A stretch of 64,000 nucleotides of DNA from Palsa-504 sp963739615 (GCA_963739615.1 CAVUBD010000039.1:43470-107469); one strand, 5' to 3'. Positions 8,433 to 17,475 are shown, numbered from the stretch's first letter. Program-made: numbers and translations. Notes: generated by a model from the sequence alone, not told the origin.

Positions 8433-8700
8433 TCATCGGGGTGTCAGGACGCAGAACTCGCTGCCTTCGGGATCCTTGAGCACCACCCAGTGAGCATCGC
8501 CCTGACCGACATCGGCCGGGACCGCGCCGGCCTAGCACAGCCGGCGCATCGCTTCGGTCAGGTCCTCGCCCTGCCGCGGTGCAATGTCGATGTGCATCCG
8601 GTTCTTGACCGTCTTCCCATCCGGCACCTTGAGCAGCGTGAGGTAAGGGCCCACGCCGTCCGCGGAGCGCAGGGATACCCCGCTGGCCGAGGCGCGCGCC
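8433..8700 (-). pseudogene. VOC (glyoxalase-like) gene with in-frame stop
   Basis: The minus strand reads GPYLTLLKVPDGKTVKNRMH, IDIAPRQGEDLTEAMRRLC, then a TAG at 8532-8534, then in the same frame AGAVPADVGQGDAHWVVLKD and PEGSEFCVLTPR before the natural stop. The N-terminal 50 residues are also missing. The nonsense codon and truncation make it a pseudogene. Confidence 0.7.
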
Positions 8701-8764
8701 TGACCGCTGGCGGGACGGCTCTGCGCCAGGCCAAAGCATTGCGTAGCAACGCAACCGCGTCGGT

Positions 8765-10735
8765 GTGGCGATGACCGCGCGCGTGGCGGAAAGTTGCGGA
8801 ACACTGGCAACCGTGACTGATGCCCTAACGCGTGCGGAACTGGCCAGGACGGCGCTGGCCTGCCCTCCGTTCACCCTCGCCATCCGGCTCGCCGAGTGGG
8901 TTGGCGACAGCCGTGAGCTCACCAGCACTAGCGTGCTCCGCCCGGCGGTCGCGGTGCAGGCGTGTCAGGCTCTCGGCATCGCGCTCCCGGTCGGCAAGCT
9001 GCGCAGTGCTAAGGACGTGTTCGAGCTCGCCCGGGCATGGGACGCTGCGGTGGCCGCTGATCTAGTCTTGGTGACCGCGAACAGGGCGAGCGCCGCGCCC
9101 GATGTGGCAGACCTCGCACGGGCTGCCGGCGGGACCGTCGCACTCCGCCCGGAACTCACGGAGCGGGCGGCGATCGCCTGGCTGCGCGGTGCGGGCACGC
9201 CACTCGGGTTCCCCGGCGACCCCTGCGGGGAGTGCCTGACCGTGCTGCACACGCTGCGCGAGGCGGCGGCCCCTGTCGAACTGGCAGATCTCGCGGCGGC
9301 GGTGGCCGCCGGCACCGCCGCTGGCCCGGCCCCCGGCGTTTTTGATGACCTCGGATCCTATGTGTGCCCGGAATGCAGCCAGCGGCACCGTGCGCCGTTG
9401 CCAGGCCTGCCCGGCATCGCTGACGCGTTCGACACGCGAGCGCTCGACTTGGCGGAGCATGCCGACGACACCGTTCGCGACCTGGTCGATTTCGGGGCGG
9501 CGGTGCAAGGACCCGGCCGGACGCCGGGCGGGACCGTAACGCTCACACCGCTCGGCGTGCTGCTCGCTGAGTCAATACTGCACACGATCACCCCTGACCC
9601 GGACCAGCCCGTCGGCGGCATGGTCGAGTCTGTCGCCTGGCTGCCGCCGCAAGTGGCGCTCGCGGCGGCAGGCCGGTGGCTGGCAGCGCGGACGTCAGAC
9701 GGCGCGGTCAGCGAACTGCTCGCGTTCTCCGAGGCGTTCGAAGGCCCGATGCTCCGGTTCGTCGCCTTGGAGATCGCCAGGCAGCAGGGCGCGCAAGCGC
9801 TTCCGGCCTGGCGCGAGGCCGCGAAACGCCCTGGGTTCGGTGCCTACGCGCGGCAGTGGCTCGCGTCCCAGGGCGAACCCGTCGAGGCGGACGACCGTGA
9901 TGAGGCGTGGCTGCTGGTGGACACGATCACGCAGTCCGTCGGCGAGCTTCCTGATGGCCTGGAAGCGCTGGTCCTCGCCGCGGCGATGCAGGCCGTCTCC
10001 GGCGGTGCCACCGCTGAGCTGCTCGCGGGTATCAGGGACTGCGGCCACCCGAGGGCGGTTGCCGTTGCGCGACTGCTGGCTGGCGGGCCCGGCCTGGCGG
10101 GCGGGGCGGCACCCCTGGTGCGCATGCTGCCTTACGGCGAGCGAGGCACAGGCGGCTATGAGAGCACGGTCGAGGACGGCGCGCTGCTCCAGCTGAAGGT
10201 GGCGCTGCGCGGCGTGTCTAAGCCACCGGTCTGGCGCCGGGTGCTTGTCCCCGCCACGATGACGCTGGGCGAACTGCACGAGGTGATTGCGCGCGCGATG
10301 GGCTGGGGCGGCGGGCACCTGCACGTGTTCAGCGACGGCATTGTCGAGTACGGCGTGCCGGATGGTGAGCTTGGCTTCGAGGACGAAGACGCGATCGAAC
10401 TGGACGAGGTGCTGTCCGAGCCGGGGGACCGGTTCACCTACACCTACGACTTCGGCGACGACTGGGAACACGACATCAAGCTGGAGAAGGTGCTTCCGCC
10501 CGACCCAGGGGCGGTCGTCCCTGCCTGCCTGGCGGGTAAGGGTGCCTGCCCGCCTGAGGACTGCGGCGGTGCCTGGGGCTACGCCGGCCTGAAGGAAGCG
10601 ATCATCGATCCTGCCCACGACGAGCATGCGGAGTTGCTCGACTGGCTAGGCATTGACGACCCGTCCGACTTCACCCCCGCAGCCTTCGACCTGGACCGCG
10701 CCAACGCCCGCCTCCGCCGTGCGCCACTCAGCTGA
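8765..10735 (+). CDS. Plasmid pRiA4b ORF-3 family protein with long N-terminal extension
   Basis: Up to 656 aa. The last 200 residues are a clear PRiA4_ORF3 domain: LLQLKVALRGVSKPPVWRRV, TLGELHEVIARAMGWGGGHL, DRFTYTYDFGDDWEHDIKLE, and CPPEDCGGAWGYAGL. The first 430 residues are mostly helical, contain two Cys pairs (CGEC near 155, CPEC near 202) and match no family I recognise. The GTG at 8765 or a GTG at 8814 may be the start. The family is associated with plasmids and IS elements; its biochemical role is unknown. Confidence 0.8.
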   Translation: MAMTARVAESCGTLATVTDALTRAELARTALACPPFTLAIRLAEWVGDSRELTSTSVLRPAVAVQACQALGIALPVGKLRSAKDVFELARAWDAAVAADLVLVTANRASAAPDVADLARAAGGTVALRPELTERAAIAWLRGAGTPLGFPGDPCGECLTVLHTLREAAAPVELADLAAAVAAGTAAGPAPGVFDDLGSYVCPECSQRHRAPLPGLPGIADAFDTRALDLAEHADDTVRDLVDFGAAVQGPGRTPGGTVTLTPLGVLLAESILHTITPDPDQPVGGMVESVAWLPPQVALAAAGRWLAARTSDGAVSELLAFSEAFEGPMLRFVALEIARQQGAQALPAWREAAKRPGFGAYARQWLASQGEPVEADDRDEAWLLVDTITQSVGELPDGLEALVLAAAMQAVSGGATAELLAGIRDCGHPRAVAVARLLAGGPGLAGGAAPLVRMLPYGERGTGGYESTVEDGALLQLKVALRGVSKPPVWRRVLVPATMTLGELHEVIARAMGWGGGHLHVFSDGIVEYGVPDGELGFEDEDAIELDEVLSEPGDRFTYTYDFGDDWEHDIKLEKVLPPDPGAVVPACLAGKGACPPEDCGGAWGYAGLKEAIIDPAHDEHAELLDWLGIDDPSDFTPAAFDLDRANARLRRAPLS

Positions 10736-11141
10736 CGCTCGTCAGTTACTTCGCTCAGGCGCCGGCCGCATGAACGGGCAGCCCGGCGTCCTCACGGGGG
10801 AGGCAGTTCGCGAGCGGCCCGCGATCGGAGCCGCCGTAATCAGCGCGAGCCGGAGCGTGAGCGTGTCCTCCACCGTCGCCCGGACGCTAGTCAGGGGACG
10901 GGCCGCGCGGCCGCGACGATGATGGCCAGCGGAGCTCGCCCGGGCCTCAGCCGCCCGGACCGTCATGCACAAGGCGAATACGGCCAGACAGGCGAGCCGG
11001 ACGCCTTCGCCGCCACCCTGCGCACAGTCCTCGCCGGCTAGCCGTAGGACCACTGCCGGTCCGAGACAATTGAAGTTCTTTTTCACCGAACGAACCGAGG
11101 TGCTTGCCCCGGTCAGGCCTGTCGTGCTCAGGGGAGGGGAC
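10736..11141. other. Gene-poor interval with one repeated coding tail
   Basis: I see no complete gene. At 10973-11041 a frame GEYGQTGEPDAFAATLRTVL then AG-stop matches another orphan tail at 18284-18352 (GEYGQTDVPDAFAEALHKAL), so both are ends of one unrecognised gene family. From about 11042 the sequence matches the leader of the MazG-like gene at 58127. Confidence 0.45.
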
Positions 11142-11261
11142 GTGGATATCCGGTCATCACAGGACGAGATCGAGGCAAAGATGGCCAAGAACGCGGCGCG
11201 CGTCTACCAGCGCCTACCGAACGGCGTTCTCGCCTCCCACCATCCCCGCGCGAGACCTTGA
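11142..11261 (+). pseudogene. Internally deleted mini-copy of a MazG-like pyrophosphohydrolase gene
   Basis: 39 codons from a GTG: VDIRSS joins directly to QDEIEAKMAKNAARVYQRLP and NGVLAS. The intact homologue at 58127-58438 has the same two ends but about 65 codons between them, including the EMAE and EELAD metal-binding helices. The deletion keeps the frame. The leader (about 100 bases) is also shared. Catalytic residues are lost. Confidence 0.7.
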
Positions 11262-11414
11262 TCAGCCAGCTCGGCCCCGACCGCGGCTCCCGACAGTCGC
11301 TGGTGCAAATCGCCGGAGGTCAGGCTGGCCATCAACGCCAGCCGACCAGGTCTGTGGCCCGAGCCAAGGCGCTAGGAACGCGGTGCGGCGAGGTTGTACG
11401 CGGGATTTAACATG

Positions 11415-11469
11415 CGACACTGGAGGACCGTACGGAGGAACTGGAGGACCGTAAGGAGGAACAGTGTCG
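11415..11469 (+). promoter_or_regulatory. Leader of the Fic gene: inverted repeat around two tandem ribosome-binding sites
   Basis: CGACACTG at 11415-11422 and its exact complement CAGTGTCG at 11462-11469 bracket two copies of a roughly 21-base unit, each containing a GGAGGA. The GTG start codon at 11464 lies in the right arm. A hairpin would close the start codon while leaving the SD units in the loop. Confidence 0.5.
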
Positions 11470-12252
11470 GCCAGCCGGTCCATGACTCAGGCCCTAGGGT
11501 ACACATGGGACCAATCGGCCGTCCCGCACGACGTCCCCCGCTTCTCGGTGGAGCGCGCTGTATGGCGCTTCCGCCGTTCCCTCCCGGAATATGTATGGGA
11601 CGCTGCGGTCCTGGAAGGCAATCCGTTTACCTACCCGGAGGTGCAGACGCTGCTGGACGGGATCACGGTGGGCGGCCGGAAGATCAGCGACGAGCAGCAG
11701 GTGCTGAACCTTGCCGAGGCCGCGAACGAGCTTCTTCGGCTGGTCACGGCGAGAGAGTTCCGGCTGGACAAGGAGATCTCTGACCGCCTGCAGTACCTCA
11801 TTGCACGGGATGAGGCTCTGGAGTCGGGACACTTCAGGGGGGAGGGGAAAGAGCTGCTGACGCCTGGGGTCGGGCTCGGCGCGCATGGCCGCTACATGCC
11901 GCCGCAGACCGAAGCGGGCGGTGAGAACCTGCGCCGCATCTACGCTCGCGGCCTTGAGTTCATCCACGCCGATCTTAGTGACGTCTTCGAGCAGGCCATC
12001 GCGTATTTCCTGTTCGCCGCCCTGCAGCAGTTCTACTTCGACGGGAACAAGCGCACCGCCCGGTACATGATGAACGGGCATCTCATGTCGCAGGGAATCG
12101 ACGCGATCAGCGTCCCCGCTGCACGCCGCCAGGAATTCAACAGCAGCATGGTCGAATTCTTCAGGACCCGGGAAGGGACGGGCATGTTCCAGTTCCTCGC
12201 CTCCTGCCGCGCCGAAGCCGACCGGGGAGTCCTTCCAGGAGACAATGGCTAA
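11464..12252 (+). CDS. Fic family protein lacking the catalytic histidine
   Basis: 262 aa, GTG start after AAGGAGGA. The Fic core motif normally reads HxFxxGN(G/K)R; here it is QFYFDGNKR with Gln189 at the His position, followed by TARYMMNGHLMS. An N-terminal VLEGNPFT (Glu51) resembles the inhibitory E-G/N element of class II Fic proteins. Fic enzymes transfer AMP or other groups to hydroxyl side chains using that His, so this protein may be inactive, act differently, or serve as a regulator. It is otherwise full length and undamaged. Confidence 0.85.
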   Translation: MSASRSMTQALGYTWDQSAVPHDVPRFSVERAVWRFRRSLPEYVWDAAVLEGNPFTYPEVQTLLDGITVGGRKISDEQQVLNLAEAANELLRLVTAREFRLDKEISDRLQYLIARDEALESGHFRGEGKELLTPGVGLGAHGRYMPPQTEAGGENLRRIYARGLEFIHADLSDVFEQAIAYFLFAALQQFYFDGNKRTARYMMNGHLMSQGIDAISVPAARRQEFNSSMVEFFRTREGTGMFQFLASCRAEADRGVLPGDNG

Positions 12253-12276
12253 GCGGCCGCCGATATCACTCCTCCG

Positions 12277-12596
12277 AGCAGTAACCTGCCACCTCGATAT
12301 CGAAGAACAGGTCTCCGTCTGCCGGCTCCGGCAGCCCGAGCGCACAGCGGCATCGTCGGGTCCGGGGGTGGTCGTGCTGACGAAGGTGCCGCCGTCGGCT
12401 GCCAGGTCCGCCAGGGCGGCGGTTTCTTCCGGGCGAAGATCGTGAACAGCGTGGCCGAGTGGGTCAGCAGCAGGCACGTGCGCCGGTCGAACCGCAGCAG
12501 GTTCGCGTACCAGTCCCCGGGATCCGGCGCAGGCACCGGCTCGGCGACCGCCGGGCCCAGGACAGTCAGGAGCTTTCTCGTGCACCGCAGGATCAC
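12277..12596 (-). pseudogene. Chimera of a DUF6933-type N-terminus and a RecB-like nuclease shred
   Basis: From a GTG at 12596 the minus strand reads ILRCTRKLLTVLG, DWYANLLRFDRRTCLLLTHS, the start of a DUF6933-like protein. After a frame change it runs LADLAADGGTFVSTTTPG, and at 12277-12345 another frame reads LGLPEPADGDLFFDIEVAG, the core of the TM0106-type nuclease domain also present at 28380. Parts of three genes are joined, so no product is expected. Confidence 0.6.
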
Positions 12597-12624
12597 TGTG
12601 CGGTCGTACGGCGCGGCGCCGCGA

Positions 12625-12930
12625 GCAGGTGGCCCGGTTCTTCCGGGGCTGTTTCTCCTCGGCCTCGGCGCGCTGGTGCTCGGCGTGTGGCCGCGGCTAA
12701 CCTCGGCAGTTGTCTACGGATACCTGGCCTGGTCGTTTCTCGTCGAGTTCGCGGGCGGCGTGGTTCACACCAGCCACTGGCTACTGGACACATCGGTCTT
12801 TTTCCACATGGTTCCCGCCCCTGCCGCCAGTCCCGACTGGTCGAGCATGGCGGTCATCACCGGCCTCGGGATCCTAGGAGCCGTCCTCGGCGGCCTCCTT
12901 CTCTGCCGTCGCGACCAGCAGACCGCATGA
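12625..12930 (+). pseudogene. ABC-2-type antibiotic export permease, C-terminal fragment
   Basis: The frame holds LGALVLGVWPRLTSAVVYGY, LAWSFLVEFAGG, HTSHWLLDTSVFFHMVPAPA and a last membrane helix ITGLGILGAVLGGLLLCRR. This is the tail of polyketide-antibiotic-transporter-like permeases. The preceding membrane domain and the ATPase are missing. Confidence 0.6.
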
Positions 12931-13055
12931 CCAAGCGCAGCGCCGATCTGGGCGCTGACGATCAGCCTGCACGAGGATCCGGCGGCGCTGTGGCCCGGCA
13001 CCGGCCTGCCGTCCGAGACGGGCGGGCCGGGATATCGCCGTTACTATCGAAACAC

Positions 13056-13239
13056 CCGAGGGTGATCGCGGTCTGATGCTGACGGAGATCGCGGCGGCAG
13101 AGGGCGGCATTCTCGTCGTGGGAAGGAGCGCGGCCAGCCCGTGAAGCACCTGGTGCGCAGATCGGTGAGCAGCTACTGCTGCGAGTATCCACGGTGCGCT
13201 GTCGTTGTCGTACCGCCAGCCGAAGGGGTCGGCCGGTGA
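13056..13239 (+). pseudogene. Universal stress protein C-terminal remnant
   Basis: One frame reads LMLTEIAAAEGGILVVGRSA; after a frameshift near 13135 another reads VKHLVRRSVSSYCCEYPRCA VVVVPPAEG and stops at 13239. This is the end of a UspA fold (the VVG..G..S..V....CPVVVV pattern). Its TGA overlaps the GTG of the next gene (GTGA), so the two were once coupled. A short stretch just upstream (12943-13010, SLHEDPAALWPGTGLPSET) may be a histone-deacetylase-like shred. Confidence 0.6.
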
Positions 13240-16013
13240 GCACGCCAGTGGCGGCCACATATGCGCTGCTGACGGACGGCAGCACGGTGGAGGTCAGGCC
13301 GGCCGGGACGCAGGACGGTGAGGCGGTGCGCGCGATGCATGCTGCCATGTCACCGGACAATATGTACCTGCGGTTTTTCAGTATGAGCCCCGGCGCGGCC
13401 GAGCAGGAAGCCAGGCGGGTTTGCCGCGAGCCGGATTCCGATCATGCGGCGCTGCTGGCCTGGCAGGACGGTCGGCTGGCCGGCGTAGCCGCCTACGAGC
13501 CTGCCGGGAAGCCCGGCCTCGCGGAGGTTGCGTTCGCCGTCCCCGATGATATGCAAGGCCGCGGTATCGCCAGCCTGCTGCTCGAGCACCTGGTCTGGCA
13601 GGCGCGGCAGCGCGGCCTGCGGGCGTTCACCGCGGAGACGCTGGCGGAGAACTCGGCGATGCTCCGGGTGTTCGCGGACGCCGGCCTGCCCGCGAAGCGG
13701 CGGATATCCGACGGCGTGGTCGAGCTGACCTTTCCCCTGCCCAGCGGCGAAGATGCTTACCGGCTGGGCAGTTACCTGGAGGCCGTGGCCAGCAGGGAAA
13801 GCCGGGCGAATGTAGCGAGCCTGCGCCCGCTGCTGCAGCCGCGGTCGGTCGCCGTGGTGGGGCCGAGCCGACGCCGCGGCACCGCCGGCCGGGCCATCCT
13901 GCGTAACATCGTGACGGGCGGCTTCACCGGGCCGGTCTATGCGGTGAATCCGCATGCCCGGACCATGGAGGGAGTGCCCTGCGTGGCATCCGTCGATGAC
14001 CTGCCCGGGCAGGTGGACCTGGCGGTGATCGCGGTGCCGCCGTCCGCGGTGCCCGAGGTGGCGGTGCAATGCGGTCGCCACGGGGTCCGGGCCCTTACGG
14101 TGATGACTTCCGGCCTGGGTGCGGCAGGCGGTGACCTGCTGGCCATCTGCCGCCAGTACGGCATGCGGCTGGTCGGGCCGAACTGCTTCGGCATCATCGT
14201 GCCCTGGATCGGCCTGGATGCGTCGATGGCCGCTAATCACCCGCTGCCCGGCGTCGCGGGCGTGGTCGTGCAGTCCGGCGGGATGGGGATCGCGCTGCTC
14301 GAGCAGATGTCCAGGCTCGGTATCGGCGTGTCCTCGTTCGCGTCGGTCGGCGACAAGTACGACGTGTCCATCGACGACCTGCTGACCTGGTGGGCGCAGG
14401 ATGAGGTGACCCGGATAGCGGTCCTGTACGTGGAGTCTTTCGGCAACCCGCGCAAGTTCGCCGGCACGGCCCGCCGGGTCGCGCAGCGGATGCCGGTGCT
14501 GACCGTCATCGGCGGCCGGTCCCCGGCGGGCCAGCGCGCGGCGGCCTCGCACCACGCGGCGGCCGCTACGCCACTGGCAACCCAGGAGGCCCTGTTCGGC
14601 CAGGCGGGCGTCATCGCCACGACGAGTCTGGGCGAGCTTGTCGATACCGCTGCGCTGCTGGCCTGCCAGCCGCTGCCGGCGGGCAACCGGATCGCGATCA
14701 TGTCCAATGCGGGCGGCGCGGGCGTGCTGGCCGCCGACGCGTGCGCCGACCACGGCCTGCAGGTCGTGCAGCTCGGCGCGGCCACGCGGCGCGCGCTGCA
14801 CAGGCTGCTGCCCCCGGGTGCTGAGGTCAGCGGGCCGGTGGACACCGGCCCGCTGGTGACGACCGATACCTTCCGCGCCTGCCTGGAGGAAGTAGCCGCC
14901 GACGACGGCGTTGACGCGGTGCTCGCGGTGGCGGTGCCCACGGCTTTCTCCGACCTGAGGGCCGCGGTGGCCGGGGCGGTCATCAGCAAGCCGCTGGCTG
15001 TCGCCCTGCTTGACCGGGCCGAGTCCGTGCAGCGGCTCAAGCGCCTGCCCGTGCCGGGGCCGCTGGCCGGCCGCCGTGCGGGCACCGGTCCCGCGGCCGC
15101 CGGCCCGGCAGCGGCAGCTGTCGAGGAAGAGGCTGCGGCTATCATCGACGAGGCTGCGGCTGCCGTCACCGGAGTGCCCGCCTACGCAGACCCGGAGAGC
15201 GCAGCCCGTGCGCTCGGCCACGCGGCCCGCTATCAGGCCTGGCGCGGGCGGCTGCGCGGCAAGGTCCCCGAGCTGAGCGGACTGCGCACGGCGGACGCGC
15301 GCGCCCTGGTCACCGGTTTCCTGGCCGGCTCGCCGGCCGGCGGCTGGCTGCCCGGAGCCAGGGCCGCTGAGCTGGTGTCTTGCTATGGCATCCGGCTGAC
15401 TGCCACCAGGTCAGCGGCCAGCGAGCAGGAAGCGGCCGCGGCCGCCGAGCAGCTCGGCGGCCGCGTCGTGCTCAAGGCCGAGGCCGAGGGGCTGGTGCAC
15501 AGGACCGACGCCGGGGGCGTCAAGGTCGATCTGCGCACCCCGCAGGAAGTGGCCAAGGGCTACCGCGCGCTGGCGGCCGAGTTCGGGCCGCGGCTGCAGC
15601 GGGTGCTTGTCCAGCCGATGCTGGCCGGCGGCGTCGAGGTGATGATCGGCGTGGTGCAGGAGCCCGTGTTCGGGCCGCTGGTGGTGTTCGGGTCCGGCGA
15701 GGTGACCACCGAGGTGCACAGCGATCACGTGACCCGGCTGACCCCGCTGACCGACGCCGATGCCGACGAGATGATCCACGCGGTGCGCGCCGCGCCACTG
15801 ATGTTCGGCGACGGGGGCGTGCCGCCGGTGGACACCGCCGCGCTCGCGGATGCGCTGCTGCGGGTCTCCCGGCTTACTGATGATCTTCCTGAGATCAGCG
15901 AGCTGAATCTCGATCCAGTCGTCGTCCGGCAGGACGGCGTCTACTGTGTGGACGTGCGGGTACGGATCAGCCCGGCAGAGCCCAGGGATCCCTTCCTGCG
16001 CCGACTGCGCTGA
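13236..16013 (+). CDS. Bifunctional GNAT acetyltransferase / acetate-CoA ligase (ADP-forming) family protein
   Basis: 925 aa from the GTG at 13236. Order: GNAT domain (about 15-165, with VPDDMQGRGIASLLLEHLV as acetyl-CoA loop), CoA-binding Rossmann domain (SVAVVGPSRRRGTAGR), succinyl-CoA-ligase-like domain (VVVQSGGMGIALLEQMSRLG, then ASHHAAAATPLATQEALF), and a C-terminal ATP-grasp domain (RVVLKAEAEGLVHRTDAGGV, VEVMIGVVQEPVFGPLVVFG). Such fusions regulate acyl-CoA metabolism by protein lysine acetylation or act as acyl-CoA synthetases. A Glu/Ala-rich linker joins the domains around residue 620. It appears intact. Confidence 0.92.
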   Translation: MSTPVAATYALLTDGSTVEVRPAGTQDGEAVRAMHAAMSPDNMYLRFFSMSPGAAEQEARRVCREPDSDHAALLAWQDGRLAGVAAYEPAGKPGLAEVAFAVPDDMQGRGIASLLLEHLVWQARQRGLRAFTAETLAENSAMLRVFADAGLPAKRRISDGVVELTFPLPSGEDAYRLGSYLEAVASRESRANVASLRPLLQPRSVAVVGPSRRRGTAGRAILRNIVTGGFTGPVYAVNPHARTMEGVPCVASVDDLPGQVDLAVIAVPPSAVPEVAVQCGRHGVRALTVMTSGLGAAGGDLLAICRQYGMRLVGPNCFGIIVPWIGLDASMAANHPLPGVAGVVVQSGGMGIALLEQMSRLGIGVSSFASVGDKYDVSIDDLLTWWAQDEVTRIAVLYVESFGNPRKFAGTARRVAQRMPVLTVIGGRSPAGQRAAASHHAAAATPLATQEALFGQAGVIATTSLGELVDTAALLACQPLPAGNRIAIMSNAGGAGVLAADACADHGLQVVQLGAATRRALHRLLPPGAEVSGPVDTGPLVTTDTFRACLEEVAADDGVDAVLAVAVPTAFSDLRAAVAGAVISKPLAVALLDRAESVQRLKRLPVPGPLAGRRAGTGPAAAGPAAAAVEEEAAAIIDEAAAAVTGVPAYADPESAARALGHAARYQAWRGRLRGKVPELSGLRTADARALVTGFLAGSPAGGWLPGARAAELVSCYGIRLTATRSAASEQEAAAAAEQLGGRVVLKAEAEGLVHRTDAGGVKVDLRTPQEVAKGYRALAAEFGPRLQRVLVQPMLAGGVEVMIGVVQEPVFGPLVVFGSGEVTTEVHSDHVTRLTPLTDADADEMIHAVRAAPLMFGDGGVPPVDTAALADALLRVSRLTDDLPEISELNLDPVVVRQDGVYCVDVRVRISPAEPRDPFLRRLR

Positions 16014-16090
16014 GCAGGCCGCAGCGCACGGACAGCCAGCGGTGCGTGCGGCCGGGCCATACCGGGATCACAGCCTGGGCGCAGGAGGGC

Positions 16091-16765
16091 TCAGCCGGAT
16101 GTGCCGACGGTGGGGTCGGTGGCGCCGAAGGCGTCCCCCAGGCCGGTGAGGTCAACGGAGTGCCGTGCCAGCGCGGGCACCTGGTCCAGGAACGGGCGCA
16201 TCGCTTCCAGGGCGGCCAGGATCTCGCGGCCGACCTGCTGCGCGGAGCGCATCGCATCCACCGAGACCAGGATTCCGCGGTCGCGGTACCACGAGATGAT
16301 GGGGGATGTCACTTTATAGTAGAGGGCCAGGCGCTGGGCAATGATGTCCGGCGTGTCGTCGGAGCGATGCTCCAGCGCGGCTCGCGCGAGCAGCCGGCGC
16401 ATGAGTTCGGCGTCGCTGGCCTGCAGGTGCAGTGCCACATCCGCGGTCATCTCGAGTTCGCGGGCGATCAGGTAGGTCGCCCGGGCCTGGTGCATGTTCC
16501 GGGGGATTCCGTCGAGGACATAGCCGCCGCCGGCCGCCTTCGCGGCGACCATCGACTCCCGCACCATGTCCAGGACGACCTGGTTGGGCACCAGTTCGCC
16601 GCGGTCCAGATACGCCTGGACGGCCTGGCCGAGCGCGGTCCGCCGCGCGACGTGATCGCGCAGCAGTTCACCGGTCGCGATGTGCGGGATGTCGAAGTGC
16701 GCGGCGATCAGCGCGCCCTGAGTCCCCTTGCCCGCGCCCGGGGGCGCGATCATCAGTACTCGCAT
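16091..16765 (-). CDS. adk: Adenylate kinase family nucleoside monophosphate kinase
   Basis: 224 aa with a GAGGAG-containing ribosome-binding site. P-loop APPGAGKGTQ at 8-17, NMP-binding HIATGELLRDHV and DGIPRN (DGFPR in standard Adk), LID-region R-S-D-D-T-P-D. It phosphorylates AMP or another NMP using ATP. The absence of ribosomal-protein and secY neighbours and the Phe-to-Ile change suggest an accessory paralogue rather than the housekeeping copy. It is convergent with the synthetase gene, 77 bases apart. Confidence 0.88.
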   Translation of the reverse strand: MRVLMIAPPGAGKGTQGALIAAHFDIPHIATGELLRDHVARRTALGQAVQAYLDRGELVPNQVVLDMVRESMVAAKAAGGGYVLDGIPRNMHQARATYLIARELEMTADVALHLQASDAELMRRLLARAALEHRSDDTPDIIAQRLALYYKVTSPIISWYRDRGILVSVDAMRSAQQVGREILAALEAMRPFLDQVPALARHSVDLTGLGDAFGATDPTVGTSG

Positions 16766-16971
16766 TACTCATCTCCTCACCTCATCATCCCGCCCGTCGG
16801 CCCCGGCCGATAGCCCGGCCTGCCGAGGACCCCGTTTGGTGAGGCGACGGCACGCCGCCGTCACCGGCCGTGCGACTTCACCTGAGCCCGTTACGACAGC
16901 GGCCCCGCCGAGGCGTGAGTGCGCCCGGCGGGGCCTAGATCCCATCCCCCGCCAAACCGGAGGACGAGACC

Positions 16972-17094
16972 ATGCAAGACACCGTAGACCAGGCGCACGG
17001 CGCAGTGCCACGCACCCTGGCCGGCATCATCGAGGACGCGCGCCGGGCCGTGTGTGGCCACTGCTGCGCCGACAGCCCCTGGCGGGCATTGTAG
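16972..17094 (+). CDS. 40-residue Cys-containing peptide
   Basis: ATG with CGGAGGA 7-8 bases upstream. The product runs MQDTVDQAHGAVPRTLAG, IIEDARRAVCGHCCADSP and WRAL. The CGHCC cluster is notable for so short a peptide and may bind metal. No family is recognised; it may also be the first exon-like remnant of a longer gene cut at 17092. Confidence 0.35.
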   Translation: MQDTVDQAHGAVPRTLAGIIEDARRAVCGHCCADSPWRAL

Positions 17095-17314
17095 CGAGAT
17101 AGCGGCAAGAGCGGGCGCGGCAACGTGTGGCCATGGTTTCAGACCAGCCTGGTCATGCGGTCTGCCGGGCCCAGTGACGACCGCGGAGATGGCCCGGCTC
17201 TACAGATCGACACCACCACCGGCGGGCCTCCTCGGCTACTGCGGCATAGACAAGAAGCGCTGAGCGGCAGCCTCAGCTGGTTTCTTCGGCCCCGCTCCGG
17301 CACAGGCTCGGGCC

Positions 17315-17468
17315 GTAGCACGAACTGCCCGTCCGGTACACGTGAGATTCTTTCCCGAACGATCCGTGGTTCTTGCTCCGGTAATCAACGGTCTCGCCCG
17401 ACATTGCTGAGCCAACGCCGCGAAGGCCTCGCCTAGAGATTGGCCTCCTATGTACATAGAAGTACAAT
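17315..17468. repeat. About 155-bp dispersed repeat carrying a toxin-antitoxin promoter
   Basis: Nearly identical to 34630-34784 (a few substitutions and short indels, mainly in a C-run). It ends eight bases before the antitoxin ATG at 17476 and includes the palindrome at 17451. The other copy has no antitoxin gene after it. Confidence 0.75.
17451..17466. promoter_or_regulatory. Operator candidate TGTACATAGAAGTACA
   Basis: Dyad TGTAC-N6-GTACA located 10-25 bases upstream of the antitoxin start at 17476, the usual place for autoregulation. The dyad is kept in the second repeat copy (34765-34780 region) although the spacer changes, which supports selection on the site. Confidence 0.55.
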
Positions 17469-17475
17469 TCTGGTC

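Noticed and set aside
12442..12930. A 162-aa membrane protein starting at 12442
   Set aside because: The first 60 residues are antisense to the DUF6933-type fragment; only the permease tail is meaningful.
13350..15221. 623-codon minus-strand open frame over the acyl-CoA synthetase gene
   Set aside because: GC-skewed antisense frame; the plus-strand gene shows all expected domains.
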